From Pseudomonadota bacterium (GTDB lineage Bacteria > Desulfobacterota > Binatia > Binatales > Binataceae): a DNA stretch of 64,000 nucleotides. The stretch covers positions 124,001 to 188,000 of the forward strand of contig JAJPKA010000002.1 in assembly GCA_021323945.1 (NCBI GenBank), written 5' to 3'. The notes under the pieces are model-generated. The model had not been told where the DNA came from and did not search any database. It saw only the letters and a program-made list of their open reading frames with translations. Numbering within the stretch: position 1 is the stretch's first letter; each line of letters opens with the position of its first letter. This document shows positions 36,716 through 46,360 of this stretch, one piece after another. The translations under genes and the position numbers were made by a program.

Positions 36716-38079
36716 TGGCAGCCGCCGTTGAGACCGACCTCCAGCCCCGCTACATCGACGTCGATCGTCAGGTTCAGCGCGCGATGGCTCCCGGCGGTTT
36801 GACTTATTGGCTTTGGGTGCTGTTTTGCGCCTTCCTGACCGCCCTCGGCATCGGCTTTTGGACTAACCAAGTATATAAGGGCCTCGGCGTAACTGGTCTG
36901 ACCGAACCCACGATGTGGGCACCGTATATCACGAATTTCGTCTTCTGGGTTGGTATTGCACACTCGGGGACCCTAATCTCGGCGATCCTGTTTCTTTTCC
37001 GTACCCGATGGCGAACAGCGATCTACCGCTGTGCAGAAACGATGACGGTCTTCGCAGTGGCAACCGCCGGGCTTTTCCCGCTGATTCATTTAGGTCGCCT
37101 GTGGTTTTTTTATTTCGTGGTCCCCTACCCGAACGAACGCTACCTGCAGCCTGATTTCCGCTCACCACTGGTCTGGGACTTTTTTGCAATCGGAACCTAT
37201 CTCACCATCAGCACCGTGTTTCTGTTCACCGGGCTGATTCCCGATTGTGCCAATGCGCGCGAGGTGGCGACCGGCTGGCGCAAGACCCTTTACAGTATCT
37301 TTTCCTTCGGCTGGCAAGGGACCGACCGGCAGTGGCGCAATTTTCAGATGGTCTACCTGCTATTGGCAGGTTTCGCCACCCCTCTGGTCCTGTCGGTGCA
37401 CAGCGTGGTGTCCTGGGATTTCGCGATGACTCAGCTACCCGGATGGCACAGCACGATCTTTGCGCCGTATTTTGTCGCCGGCGCGATTTTTTCCGGCTGC
37501 GCACTGGTACTAACCCTGATTATCCCGATACGCAAGTTCTGGAGGCTGGAGGACGTAGTGACTATTTGGCATCTCGACAATCTTGCCAAAATTGTCCTGT
37601 TCACTTCGCTGATCATAACGTATTCCTATAGCGTCGAATCGTTCATGGTATGGTACTCGCAGGATCCGCTTGAACTGGCTACTTTCCACCAACGCTACTT
37701 CGGGCCGCAAGGTTACTTTTTCTGGATCATGGTGGTCTGCAACTGCGTCATTCCACTTCTGCTGTTCAGTCCTCGCGTGCGCACCAACACCGTGTGGCTG
37801 TTCATCATCTCTATCTTTGTAAACATCGGAATGTGGCTGGAGCGTTTCGTCATCATCGCCGGCTCACTCGCTACCAATACCATGCCGTCGCAATGGCGCT
37901 TCTATACGCCGCACGTGACTGAAATAGTAATCACCGCGGCGAGCTTCGGATGGTTTCTGATGAACTTCTCGTTATTTGCCAAGTTCATGCCGATCGTCTC
38001 GATGACCGAAATGAAAGAAGGAATAAGCTGGCTGCGGCAGGCGGTTCGCACACGTTATCCCTACAGGAAAGCAGCATGA
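36715..38079 (+). CDS. actC: Alternative complex III subunit C, NrfD-like quinol-binding protein
   Basis: About 454 residues and ten membrane helices of the NrfD/PsrC family. GGLTYWLWVLFCAFLTALGIG begins the first helix, and VFWVGIAHSGTLISAILFLFR matches the ActC quinol region; MVYLLLAGFATPLVLSVHSVVSWDFA follows. It oxidises quinol and passes electrons to ActB. The ATG at 36715 overlaps the actB stop, and the 3' end overlaps actD in ATGA. Confidence 0.95.
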   Translation: MAAAVETDLQPRYIDVDRQVQRAMAPGGLTYWLWVLFCAFLTALGIGFWTNQVYKGLGVTGLTEPTMWAPYITNFVFWVGIAHSGTLISAILFLFRTRWRTAIYRCAETMTVFAVATAGLFPLIHLGRLWFFYFVVPYPNERYLQPDFRSPLVWDFFAIGTYLTISTVFLFTGLIPDCANAREVATGWRKTLYSIFSFGWQGTDRQWRNFQMVYLLLAGFATPLVLSVHSVVSWDFAMTQLPGWHSTIFAPYFVAGAIFSGCALVLTLIIPIRKFWRLEDVVTIWHLDNLAKIVLFTSLIITYSYSVESFMVWYSQDPLELATFHQRYFGPQGYFFWIMVVCNCVIPLLLFSPRVRTNTVWLFIISIFVNIGMWLERFVIIAGSLATNTMPSQWRFYTPHVTEIVITAASFGWFLMNFSLFAKFMPIVSMTEMKEGISWLRQAVRTRYPYRKAA

Positions 38080-38618
38080 GCGAAGTCGCGGTAATTTCGA
38101 CCTTCGGCAATGACGACGATTGTGCGCGCGGAATTCTCGCTTTGCACCACGCCCGCATCCACGATTTCCGAGCTTTCTTTCCGTTCCCGAGCGAAAAGAT
38201 CATCGAGGCGGTGAATCATGTCCGCGGCTGGGGCCGCAGTCCGGTTCGGTACTGGCAGCTCTTTGGCGGAATAATTGGTGTGCTAAGCGCAATCGCGCTG
38301 ACCTTCGGTACGTCGTGGGAATGGAACCTGATTGTGGGTGGCAGACCGATCATTTCGGTGCCGCCCTACATAGTCATCATGTTTGAGCTGATGATTCTAA
38401 TTGGCGGCCTCTCAGGTCTTACCGGGTTTTTCCTGCACAGTCGCATGCCGGTGTTCGATCCTCTGCCTGGCTACCGTTCACGCTTTAACGAAGATAAGTT
38501 TGGGCTGGTCGTCGAATGTGATGAGACTGCCGCAAGTAGAATTGAATCGGTCCTGCGCGACGCCGGCGCCGAAGAGGTTACGCGAGAAGCCCTCGAACCT
38601 GTCAGAGATAATCACTAG
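38076..38618 (+). CDS. actD: Alternative complex III subunit D (DUF3341)
   Basis: A 180-residue DUF3341 protein with two membrane helices (LFGGIIGVLSAIALTFGTSW and PYIVIMFELMILIGGLSGLT) and a conserved FPFPSEKIIEAVNH and FVLH-like region. It starts with the ATG overlapping actC. It is a peripheral-membrane structural subunit of alternative complex III. The next gene starts 35 bp later; the usual small monohaem actE between actD and actF is missing. Confidence 0.93.
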   Translation: MSEVAVISTFGNDDDCARGILALHHARIHDFRAFFPFPSEKIIEAVNHVRGWGRSPVRYWQLFGGIIGVLSAIALTFGTSWEWNLIVGGRPIISVPPYIVIMFELMILIGGLSGLTGFFLHSRMPVFDPLPGYRSRFNEDKFGLVVECDETAASRIESVLRDAGAEEVTREALEPVRDNH

Positions 38619-38653
38619 CTCGCGAGTACAGATACACTGAGACAATCCTGAGT

Positions 38654-39892
38654 ATGGAAAAGGCAGCAACTTCTCGTGAACCGGCTTCTTTAGGGGCGGC
38701 AGCTGTCCGCTCCCTGCGCGAACCCGTACAAGTCAACTGGGCGCCACTGACGACGCTCGGCATGGTACTGATTGTGATCGGAATTGCTGGCTTCGTGTTG
38801 GCTTTGAGTCTCGGCCGCAGCCAGCGAGTTTGGGAGATCTGGCTGGTCAATTTTCTGTATTTCAATGGTATTGCGCAGGGTGGGATCGTCTGCTCCGCCG
38901 CGTTTTACCTGACTCAGGCGCGATGGGCAGGGTCTACCCACTACCGGATGGCTGAGGCTTTCAGTCTTTTTCTGGTGGTGGGATTTATTCTTTTCTGGGG
39001 AGTGTTCATTGGCCGATTATCGATCTTCCCTTGGATTCTCCATCCATCGCCCAAACAGCAGATTTGGCTTAACACCCCCTTTCTTTTTGCCCGCGATGGA
39101 TTTGCCCTATTGATAATGACCGTGGCCAGCCTGTGGTTCGTGACACTGTCCCGCAGTCAAGAGGCTCGCTCATGGGCCAGCCGCTTCGGTGAAATCGATA
39201 TGCCGCCAGTGGCTATTCGGCGGCTCGCGCCGATCGTGGCAATACTTTATTGCGTGGTCTACTCGCTGCTGGCATTCGACCTGATTATGTCGCTTTCCCC
39301 CAAGTGGCACAGCACCTTATTCGGCTGGTGGTATTTTGCAACGGATTTTTGGAGTGCGACCGTCGCACTCGGTCTGATGGCGGCGATTTTCCGACGCCTG
39401 TTCGGTCCCGCCACTACCGCCACCGCGCCCGGAGTGCTCCACGACATTGGCAAAATGATCTTCGCCTTTTCAATCTTCTGGGTATATACGGGGTTTGCTC
39501 AATACCTGGTCATCTGGTACGGCGATATCCCCACCGAGACCTTCTTTATCGTCCAACGGTTCTGGCATCAGCCTTGGACCCTGTTATCCTGGTCGACTCC
39601 GATTCTGATCTGGGTGATCCCGTTCCTCGTACTCTTGGGAGTCCGGCCCAAGCGAACTCCGGCAATACTGGGGACGGTTTCATTGCTGGGTCTTATTGGC
39701 GTCTGGATTCTGAACTTTGTTCTGGTAGTTCCCTCGTTGTCCCGCGACCAGCTTCCCTTTGGTTGGATTGAGTTGACCATCACGGCTGGGTTCCTGGGTG
39801 CCTTTCTGATCTGCGCAATACCGGGACTGAAGCGGGTGGCAACCGCAGCCTTTGAGCCGGTATCAGCTGAGCTGCAGCCCCGAATGGAGTAG
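38654..39892 (+). CDS. actF: Alternative complex III subunit F, NrfD-like membrane protein
   Basis: A 412-residue membrane protein with about ten helices, related to but distinct from ActC. Family strings include WEIWLVNFLYFNGIAQGGIVCSAAFYL, FLFARDGFALLIM and FWGVFIGRLSIFPWIL. It forms the second NrfD-like half of the quinol oxidoreductase core. The ATG at 38654 follows a short 35-bp spacer. It ends 5 bp before coxB. Confidence 0.93.
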   Translation: MEKAATSREPASLGAAAVRSLREPVQVNWAPLTTLGMVLIVIGIAGFVLALSLGRSQRVWEIWLVNFLYFNGIAQGGIVCSAAFYLTQARWAGSTHYRMAEAFSLFLVVGFILFWGVFIGRLSIFPWILHPSPKQQIWLNTPFLFARDGFALLIMTVASLWFVTLSRSQEARSWASRFGEIDMPPVAIRRLAPIVAILYCVVYSLLAFDLIMSLSPKWHSTLFGWWYFATDFWSATVALGLMAAIFRRLFGPATTATAPGVLHDIGKMIFAFSIFWVYTGFAQYLVIWYGDIPTETFFIVQRFWHQPWTLLSWSTPILIWVIPFLVLLGVRPKRTPAILGTVSLLGLIGVWILNFVLVVPSLSRDQLPFGWIELTITAGFLGAFLICAIPGLKRVATAAFEPVSAELQPRME

Positions 39893-39897
39893 GATTG

Positions 39898-40941
39898 ATG
39901 ACGGCACCTTTGCGGAGATCTGCTCTGGTCAGCGCCCTGGCTGTGACCACCGCAGTTGTTGTTGGTGGGTGTAAGCCAAGCAGGCCTTATCCTCTCGACA
40001 CTCTGGCACCAACCTCCGATCTGACCAAAGCCTTTTACGACCTCTTTGTCGAGGTCACGGTTCTCGATATCATCGTTTTGATCGTCGTAGTCGCCGCGTT
40101 GTTTCTGGCTATTGCCTTTTTTTCCACTCGGACAGGCGCGGCACGGCGACCCTCGGTCAAGCACTCCGATATGTACCTGGAGATGGCTTGGACGATCATC
40201 CCGGCGTTGATTCTGTTGGCGATCACGGTTCCGACCGTCCGCACTATCATAAAAACTCAGCCGTACTCGTGGCCCAAAGACGCGCTGCCGGTTGAAGTGA
40301 TTGCCCATCAGTGGTGGTGGGAGTTTCATTATCCGACGTTGGGGGTGGAAACTGCGGATGAAGTCCATATTCCGACTGGCCGGGTAATCCATTTCGAATT
40401 GTTTTCGAAGGATGTGATTCACAGCTTCTTCATGCCTCAGGTTGGCGGTAAACGCGATGTTATACCCGGACAGGAAAATCAGATAACTCTGGTAGCGAAT
40501 GTGCCGGGTGAATACTATGGACAGTGTACGGAGTTTTGCGGAGATTCGCATGCGAACATGAGGTTTCGGGTCTTCGTCCAGTCGCCGGCGGATTTTCAGG
40601 AGTGGGTGAAACATCAACTGGAACCGCCAGTGAAGCCGACCTCCGGCCCGGCTGCTGCGGGAGCAAAGGTTTTCGCCAATGCGCCGTGTGCGATTTGTCA
40701 CACGATCCGGGGAGTCTCAGGCTTTTCCAAGCAATATACCTATGGTTTTCGCGGACCTGACCTGACCCATTTCGGCAGCCGTACAACTTTGGCGGGTGCC
40801 ATCATGGACAATACTCCTCAGAACGTGGCGGTGTGGATCCGTAACCCGGATGAAGTTAAGCCGGGCGCCAACATGCCGACCCTCGGCCTCAGTGGTCGCG
40901 AATTGAACGAATTAGTCGCTTATTTGGAAGCCTTGAAGTAG
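39898..40941 (+). CDS. coxB: Cytochrome c oxidase subunit II with C-terminal cytochrome c domain
   Basis: A 347-residue lipoprotein-type subunit II (lipobox GGC, Cys25) with two helices (FVEVTVLDIIVLIVVVAALFL; MAWTIIPALILLAITVP) and the CuA domain. CuA ligands are in QCTEFCGDSHANM with an earlier His in VIHSFFMP. The C-terminal cytochrome c domain has CAICH and a Met in GANMPTLG, making it a caa3-type subunit. Electrons from ActA could enter at this haem. An ATG at 39898 is preferred over TTG three bases earlier. Confidence 0.96.
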   Translation: MTAPLRRSALVSALAVTTAVVVGGCKPSRPYPLDTLAPTSDLTKAFYDLFVEVTVLDIIVLIVVVAALFLAIAFFSTRTGAARRPSVKHSDMYLEMAWTIIPALILLAITVPTVRTIIKTQPYSWPKDALPVEVIAHQWWWEFHYPTLGVETADEVHIPTGRVIHFELFSKDVIHSFFMPQVGGKRDVIPGQENQITLVANVPGEYYGQCTEFCGDSHANMRFRVFVQSPADFQEWVKHQLEPPVKPTSGPAAAGAKVFANAPCAICHTIRGVSGFSKQYTYGFRGPDLTHFGSRTTLAGAIMDNTPQNVAVWIRNPDEVKPGANMPTLGLSGRELNELVAYLEALK

Positions 40942-40949
40942 GACAGACC

Positions 40950-43412
40950 ATGGCTGCGCAACCAAGACCCTTATATGTACGCGAGCTCAGTTATCTCGAA
41001 GGCGGCGGTATCTATGGTTGGTTAACGACAATCGACCACAAGCGAATCGCGGTGCTCTATGGAGTCACGGCGCTCGTGATGCTGGTGCTCGGGGGATTCG
41101 AGGCGCTGATGGTGCGCACTCAGTTAATGGTCCCGAACAATCATTTTCTGACCGCGCAGCAATACAATCAGTTCTTCACGATGCATGGTTTGACGATGAT
41201 TTTTCTCGTCATCATGCCCCTGGAGACCGGGTTTTTTGGCAACTTTCTCATCCCCCTTCAGATCGGGGCGCGGGATGTCGCCTTTCCCCGCCTGAATGCA
41301 CTTAGCTACTGGATTTTCCTGCTCGGTGCCATCACCATCAACCTCGGCTGGATTTGGGGTGGGTTGCCCAACGATGGCTGGTTCGGCTACGCCAATCTGA
41401 CCGAAAAATTCTACTCGCCCGGTCTCAATATTGACTTTTATGATGTGGGCCTGTTGATCCTCGGCGTTTCGTCGGTAATGAGTGCGCTTAATTTCTTCGT
41501 CACCATCATCAATATGCGCGCTCCCGGGATGACCTTCTTCCGCATGCCGATGTTTATCTGGTCGCTGCTAGTTACGACCATCCTCATCCTGCTCGCTTTT
41601 CCCGCGTTGACGGTGGGACTGATCTTCCTCTTCATGGATCGGTACTTCGATACGCACTACTATCGCGTGATTGCGGGGGCGACGCCCATCCTTTGGCAGC
41701 ATCTGTTCTGGATCTTCGGCCATCCGGAAGTCTACATAATGATCCTGCCGGCTTTTGGCTTGATCTCCGAAATCATTCCTGTGTTCTCCAATAAGCCGCT
41801 GTTCGGCTATCCGATGATGGCTTATTCGCTAATCCTCATCGCATTTTTGTCCTATGGCGTCTGGGGCCATCATATGTTCGCTACCGGCATGGGGCCGATT
41901 GCTGACAGCACGTTTGCAATCACCTCGATGCTCATCGCAATACCCACGGGGATTAAGATCTTTTCTTGGGTTGCGACAGTATGGGGCGGCCGGCTCCAAT
42001 TTTCAACGGCCTTTCTGTTCGCTCTGGCCTTTGTGATTCAGTTCACCATCGGCGGCCTGAGCGGCATTATGCATGCCAGTCCTCCGATCGACCTCCAGCA
42101 AACCGATAGCTATATTATCGTCGCCCATTTCCATTACGTGCTTGGACTAGGCGCACTTTTCGCCATCCTTGGAGCGTTGTACATGTACTGGCCGAAGATC
42201 ACCGGCCGCATGCTCAACGAGAAGCTGGGCAAACTGAACTTCTGGTTGGCGGTTTGGTCGTTCAACGCGACATTTTTCCCGATGCACTTCCTCGGTGAAC
42301 TCGGCATGCCCAGACGCATTTATACCTATGCTCCACATATGGGTTGGGATTTTTGGAATTATTGGGAAACGATCAACGCTTACATAATTGCCCTTTCGTT
42401 TGTTGTTCTGGCGATCAACGTCTGGTGGAGCCTGAGATACGGTGAGCGCGCTACTGACGATCCGTGGGATGCCCGCACTCTTGAGTGGTCAGTTCCAACA
42501 CCGCCGCCGGTTTACAACTTCGCAACGGTGCCAACGGTTACCGCGCGCGATGCTTTCTGGGTAGCTAAGTATGGCAGCGTCGAGGCAACCGGACTGGAAC
42601 CCGTCAACGTTGCTGCAATAGCCCCGTCGACAGCCCCGGACCCGGGCAAGATCCATATTCCCGCACCATCGTTATACCCAGTGCTGATTGCTTTGGGGCT
42701 CTTTGGAATGGGAATCGGAGTGCTCGTCGAGTGGTATCGCGTTGTTCTCATCGGGGCCGCCCTGATGGTAATTTCGGCAATTTCGATGGCTTTCGAATAT
42801 CCAACATGGGGGCGTGAAGACCCGCATGCGGTAGCTGAAAGCTTTCTCGGTTTGGATAGCCGCAAAATCGGCATCTGGAGCTTTATCGGTTCGGAATGCG
42901 TTTTCTTCGCGAGCCTCATTTCCACTTATATGGTTTATAAGGCCCGCAGCACAGGACCCTTCGACGCTGACATCTTGAATATTCCGCTGACCTCCTTCAG
43001 TACGTTTATTCTCTTGATGTCTAGCCTGCTGATGGTCTTGGCGCTGGCCGGCTATCAACGTAATGACAAATTTTGGGGCACTTTCTGGCTCATTGGTACA
43101 GCAATCTTTGGCTGCATCTTCCTTGGGGGCCAGGTCTACGAATTTGGCGATTTCTGGCTGAATGAAGGTATGCTATTCAACAGCAACCTATTCAGTCAGT
43201 GTTTTTACACTCTAGTCGGCTTCCACGGGTTCCACGTCTTTATTGGAGTTTGTTGGCTCTTGACGCTAGCGGTCGCGGGGATCAGAGGCAAAATCGATAG
43301 CAAGAGATCACTGGCGGTCGAGATTGGTGGCCTCTACTGGCATTTTGTCGATATCGTGTGGGTAGTAATTTTCACTTTGGTGTACCTGATGAGGACAATC
43401 AAACACGCATGA
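40950..43412 (+). CDS. coxA: Fused cytochrome c oxidase subunits I and III (A1-type)
   Basis: An 820-residue fusion. Residues 1-540 are subunit I: haem a ligand H79 (MHGLTMIF), Cu-B/Tyr site GHPEVY at 257-262 with the A1-type glutamate, WGHHMF at 305-310, and HFHYVLG for haem ligands. Residues ~570-820 are subunit III: IWSFIGSECVFFASLI, FNSNLFSQCFYTLVGFHGFHVFIGV and GLYWHFVDIVWVVIF. Together with coxB it is a complete proton-pumping caa3-type oxidase. Fusion of I and III is known in Thermus and some other phyla. It follows coxB by 8 bp and overlaps the next gene in ATGA. Confidence 0.96.
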   Translation: MAAQPRPLYVRELSYLEGGGIYGWLTTIDHKRIAVLYGVTALVMLVLGGFEALMVRTQLMVPNNHFLTAQQYNQFFTMHGLTMIFLVIMPLETGFFGNFLIPLQIGARDVAFPRLNALSYWIFLLGAITINLGWIWGGLPNDGWFGYANLTEKFYSPGLNIDFYDVGLLILGVSSVMSALNFFVTIINMRAPGMTFFRMPMFIWSLLVTTILILLAFPALTVGLIFLFMDRYFDTHYYRVIAGATPILWQHLFWIFGHPEVYIMILPAFGLISEIIPVFSNKPLFGYPMMAYSLILIAFLSYGVWGHHMFATGMGPIADSTFAITSMLIAIPTGIKIFSWVATVWGGRLQFSTAFLFALAFVIQFTIGGLSGIMHASPPIDLQQTDSYIIVAHFHYVLGLGALFAILGALYMYWPKITGRMLNEKLGKLNFWLAVWSFNATFFPMHFLGELGMPRRIYTYAPHMGWDFWNYWETINAYIIALSFVVLAINVWWSLRYGERATDDPWDARTLEWSVPTPPPVYNFATVPTVTARDAFWVAKYGSVEATGLEPVNVAAIAPSTAPDPGKIHIPAPSLYPVLIALGLFGMGIGVLVEWYRVVLIGAALMVISAISMAFEYPTWGREDPHAVAESFLGLDSRKIGIWSFIGSECVFFASLISTYMVYKARSTGPFDADILNIPLTSFSTFILLMSSLLMVLALAGYQRNDKFWGTFWLIGTAIFGCIFLGGQVYEFGDFWLNEGMLFNSNLFSQCFYTLVGFHGFHVFIGVCWLLTLAVAGIRGKIDSKRSLAVEIGGLYWHFVDIVWVVIFTLVYLMRTIKHA

Positions 43413-43750
43413 ACGAGCACGCAGCAGAAGGCGCGGTCGGACGCGCTCATCCGGTCGAAGAGCATCATCCGCAGGCGCCAACCTATATTGTTGTCGCAAT
43501 TATCCTGACCATCCTAACTGCATTCGAAATTGGCGTATTTTATGCCCCATTTCTGCAGGCGATACTGGTACCACTTCTAATTATCCTTGCAATTCTAAAG
43601 TTTATCCTCGTCGCTGCCTTTTACATGCATTTGCACTTTGATAGCAGGGTTTACTCCGGACTCTTCTTGTTCCCATTGGCGTTGGCAGCTTTGATTGTCT
43701 TTTCACTGATGTTGCTGTTTTATTCGCTGGGTGAACATACGGCATTGTGA
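43409..43750 (+). CDS. Cytochrome c oxidase subunit IV family (CoxD-like) protein
   Basis: A 113-residue protein with three hydrophobic helices (PTYIVVAIILTILTAFEIGVFY and two more) and KFILVAAFYMHLHFDSR, the COX4_pro motif. A small structural subunit that stabilises the oxidase. Its ATG overlaps the stop of the fused subunit I/III gene. Confidence 0.9.
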   Translation: MNEHAAEGAVGRAHPVEEHHPQAPTYIVVAIILTILTAFEIGVFYAPFLQAILVPLLIILAILKFILVAAFYMHLHFDSRVYSGLFLFPLALAALIVFSLMLLFYSLGEHTAL

Positions 43751-43788
43751 CTGCGCTTGCTTTCCGTGTGGATTCTCAAGTCCCTCTT

Positions 43789-43806
43789 GTTTCTTCTTGA
43801 AGAAAC
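43789..43806. promoter_or_regulatory. 18-bp near-perfect palindrome between subunit IV gene and ctaG
   Basis: GTTTCTTC at 43789-43796 and GAAGAAAC at 43799-43806 are an exact inverted repeat with a 2-base centre, too tight for an RNA hairpin but typical of a dimeric protein binding site. Confidence 0.35.
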
Positions 43807-43923
43807 TCGATGACATAATGCTGTTGTCGAAGGATTCAGCTGTCGCGCGGCATTGAGGTAGATCATCGGTGAAAATCGTAAACCCACGCCTGCGCGGCGA
43901 AGCGGATGTAGCCGCTTCTGATT

Positions 43924-44730
43924 ATGTGGCAGGCTGATTTAGCGCCTCTGGCCGCTTTGATCGTACTGGCAGCGGCTTATATTGGAAGTTCGCTGAGCTT
44001 AAGGCAGCTTCCGACCGGACGGCAAGGGGCGGGTTTCGTCGCTGCTTTGGTGGTGATTTGGCTTGCGATCACTGGTCCACTCGATCAGTTGATTCGCGAA
44101 CGTTCATTTGCGGCCTACATTTTCCAACAAATGCTGCTCGTATTCATCGTGCCGCCTCTCCTGCTGCTGGGACTACCGGGATGGATGTTGCGGCCCCTGA
44201 TGCTGCATCGCTTGGTACGCCCCGTAGCCCGCGTGCTCACGCGACCGCTCGTCGGTTTTCTGCTGTTTTCAGCAGTATTCACCCTGATCCACTACCCGAC
44301 GGTTTGTGACCGGGTGTGTCACGTGGATCCGTTCTACGGCAACTTACACGCGGTTTTGCTGTTCGTGGGAGTCTTGTTATGGTGGCCGCTCTTAAGCCCG
44401 TTGCCAGAGTATCCGCGCATGACTTACCCGATGCAGATCATGTATCTGTTTCTGCTGATGATTCCGATGACCGCGGTCGCGGCTCCCATCACGCTGGCCA
44501 ATTCGATTCTTTATGTATTTTATGTCGGAGGCACTCATCCCTTCGGGCTCACCCCGATGGCCGACCAGGTCCTGGGGGGGTTGATAATGTGGGTCGGACA
44601 AGGAATCTATATTATTTGCGTTTTTACCGCCATTTTTTATCGGTGGTCGCTCCGCGATGATCAGGAAGAGCCCCCCATAAACCGCGAGCCGATCCCGAGA
44701 CTCACTACCTTCGCAATCCATCATCGATAA
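43924..44730 (+). CDS. ctaG: Cytochrome c oxidase assembly factor, caa3-type CtaG
   Basis: A 268-residue protein with about seven membrane helices of the CtaG (DUF1405-like caa3_CtaG) family, containing LVIWLAITGPLDQL, FAAYIFQQMLLVFIVPPLLLLGLPGWML and CHVDPFYGNLHAVLLFVGVLLWWPLL. Needed for copper insertion/assembly of caa3 oxidases. It closes the respiratory block, separated from the subunit IV gene by 173 bp containing the palindrome. Confidence 0.9.
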   Translation: MWQADLAPLAALIVLAAAYIGSSLSLRQLPTGRQGAGFVAALVVIWLAITGPLDQLIRERSFAAYIFQQMLLVFIVPPLLLLGLPGWMLRPLMLHRLVRPVARVLTRPLVGFLLFSAVFTLIHYPTVCDRVCHVDPFYGNLHAVLLFVGVLLWWPLLSPLPEYPRMTYPMQIMYLFLLMIPMTAVAAPITLANSILYVFYVGGTHPFGLTPMADQVLGGLIMWVGQGIYIICVFTAIFYRWSLRDDQEEPPINREPIPRLTTFAIHHR

Positions 44731-44964
44731 ACCTGGTGCGTAGAACCGCATCCACCCAGGCATCTTTGGCAGCCCCACGATGCGGATTTGTCGTCGGAGT
44801 GGTAGCGAGCAGTTTCTTCGACGCCTAATGAAAAATCCCTCGCGGTCGGACAACGGTAGCTGTACCGATTTTTGCAGGCCCGTGAGCCCGACCACTGGTT
44901 AAAGTAATCCCAATCCGGAATCACGGATGATAGGCCAGGTAAGTAAAAAAAGGAGCCGAACGCG

Positions 44965-46134
44965 ATGAAGACATCGCTCTTCTATCTTCCCAGCGTAGGT
45001 GACCAAGCCCAGATCGAGCAGGGAAGAGCCGGACTACGGCCCGAGCTCTATGCGCAAATGCTTCGAGAAGTAAGCGAACAAGCCAAATTGGCTGACCAAC
45101 TAGGGTACGATTCAATTAACTTCACCGAGCATCATTTTCATGTCGAGGGTTTCGAATTATCTGACAATCCAATAATGCTCGACCTTTTCATTGGGATGCA
45201 GACCACGAGACTGCGGGTAGGACAGCTCGGCATCGTGCTGCCCGCCAACAATCCCATCAGGGTTGCCGAGGATATCGCCCTCCTCGATCATATGACCGGT
45301 GGTCGTGCCAACGCCGGGTTTGCGCGCGGATATCAGCGTCGCTGGGTGGATATCATGGCGCAGCAGACTCACGGCATTCATGGCGCGTTGCCACATCAGC
45401 ACGACGAGATCGATGCGGCCAATCGAGCCGCGTTCGAGGAATGCTACCGGATCATTAAGCAGGCTTGGACCGGAGAAGCACTAAGCTTCCAGGGGCGTTA
45501 CTGGCGAGTACCCCCGGGCGACACTCCCTGGAATCTCGAAGCGACTCGAAAGTGGGGATTGGGAGTCGAAGAAGGGATTGTTAAGGCGGTTAGTGTTGTG
45601 CCTAAGCCGTTGCAGAAGCCCCATCCACCGGTCTTTCAACCGTTCGCGTCTTCGGAGCGTAGCATACGCTGGTGCGCTGCCGAAAACGTGACAGCCGTGT
45701 TGCCTCCGCTTTTTCCTGACTACGAATTCCGCCTATGCGAGCTATACGCAGAAGTATCAGGCAAAAGTCTGGGTCAGGGAATGGGAGTATTGCGTGACCT
45801 CATAATTGCCGACACTGACGAGGAAGCTAAGGATATCTGGCGTCGTAGTGGGTATTTCTGCGGCCGCGAGTGGTTTGAACCGTTCGGTTTTTCCAAGGGA
45901 CTCGAAGATCCCAAAACACACGAGCCCCCCGATCTCTTTGAGCACAGCTTAGCCCTGGTCGGCAGCGTCGACACAGTTACACGCCAGTTGGAGCGACTCC
46001 TTGAACGCTTGCCAGTTCGGTGGCTTTTCGCCTGGATGTACAATGGCCTTATACCCCATGACCGCCTAATGAAAATTATCGACTTGTTCTGGACCAAAGT
46101 GCTTCCGCGAGTCACCGACCCGACATCTGCCTAG
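44965..46134 (+). CDS. LLM class flavin-dependent oxidoreductase
   Basis: A 389-residue luciferase-like protein, longer than the one at 23074-24135. Signature stretches are AKLADQLGYDSINFTEHHFHVEG, RLRVGQLGIVLPANNPIRVAEDIALLDHMTGGRANAGFARGYQRRW and KPLQKPHPPVFQPFASSE. AAGGAG lies 10 bases before the ATG at 44965. It may oxygenate a ring or ketone with FMNH2. An SDR and a CoA-transferase follow on the same strand, but gaps of 226 and 140 bp make a single operon uncertain. Confidence 0.92.
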   Translation: MKTSLFYLPSVGDQAQIEQGRAGLRPELYAQMLREVSEQAKLADQLGYDSINFTEHHFHVEGFELSDNPIMLDLFIGMQTTRLRVGQLGIVLPANNPIRVAEDIALLDHMTGGRANAGFARGYQRRWVDIMAQQTHGIHGALPHQHDEIDAANRAAFEECYRIIKQAWTGEALSFQGRYWRVPPGDTPWNLEATRKWGLGVEEGIVKAVSVVPKPLQKPHPPVFQPFASSERSIRWCAAENVTAVLPPLFPDYEFRLCELYAEVSGKSLGQGMGVLRDLIIADTDEEAKDIWRRSGYFCGREWFEPFGFSKGLEDPKTHEPPDLFEHSLALVGSVDTVTRQLERLLERLPVRWLFAWMYNGLIPHDRLMKIIDLFWTKVLPRVTDPTSA

Positions 46135-46360
46135 GCCAAGACAAAAGTTGCATGGCAGTGTAAACTCGCTGCGACTGTGGCTGCAAACAGATATCACCTT
46201 TGGTGCGGTGTAAAACCTAATGCAGCCCGTTCATTTGGTAGCACCAGCTAATCGTTCATCCACCGACTTTGGCGGTTACAACCGTGGGCGAGAAGAGCTT
46301 GGAGAAGCGTTAATCTAGTGTCAGCCTCAACTTGAAGAAAAGTACGCGCGAGGATCAATC

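Noticed and set aside
39568-40701. 377-residue frame antisense to actF and coxB
   Set aside because: Overlaps two firmly identified respiratory genes and has no domain of its own.
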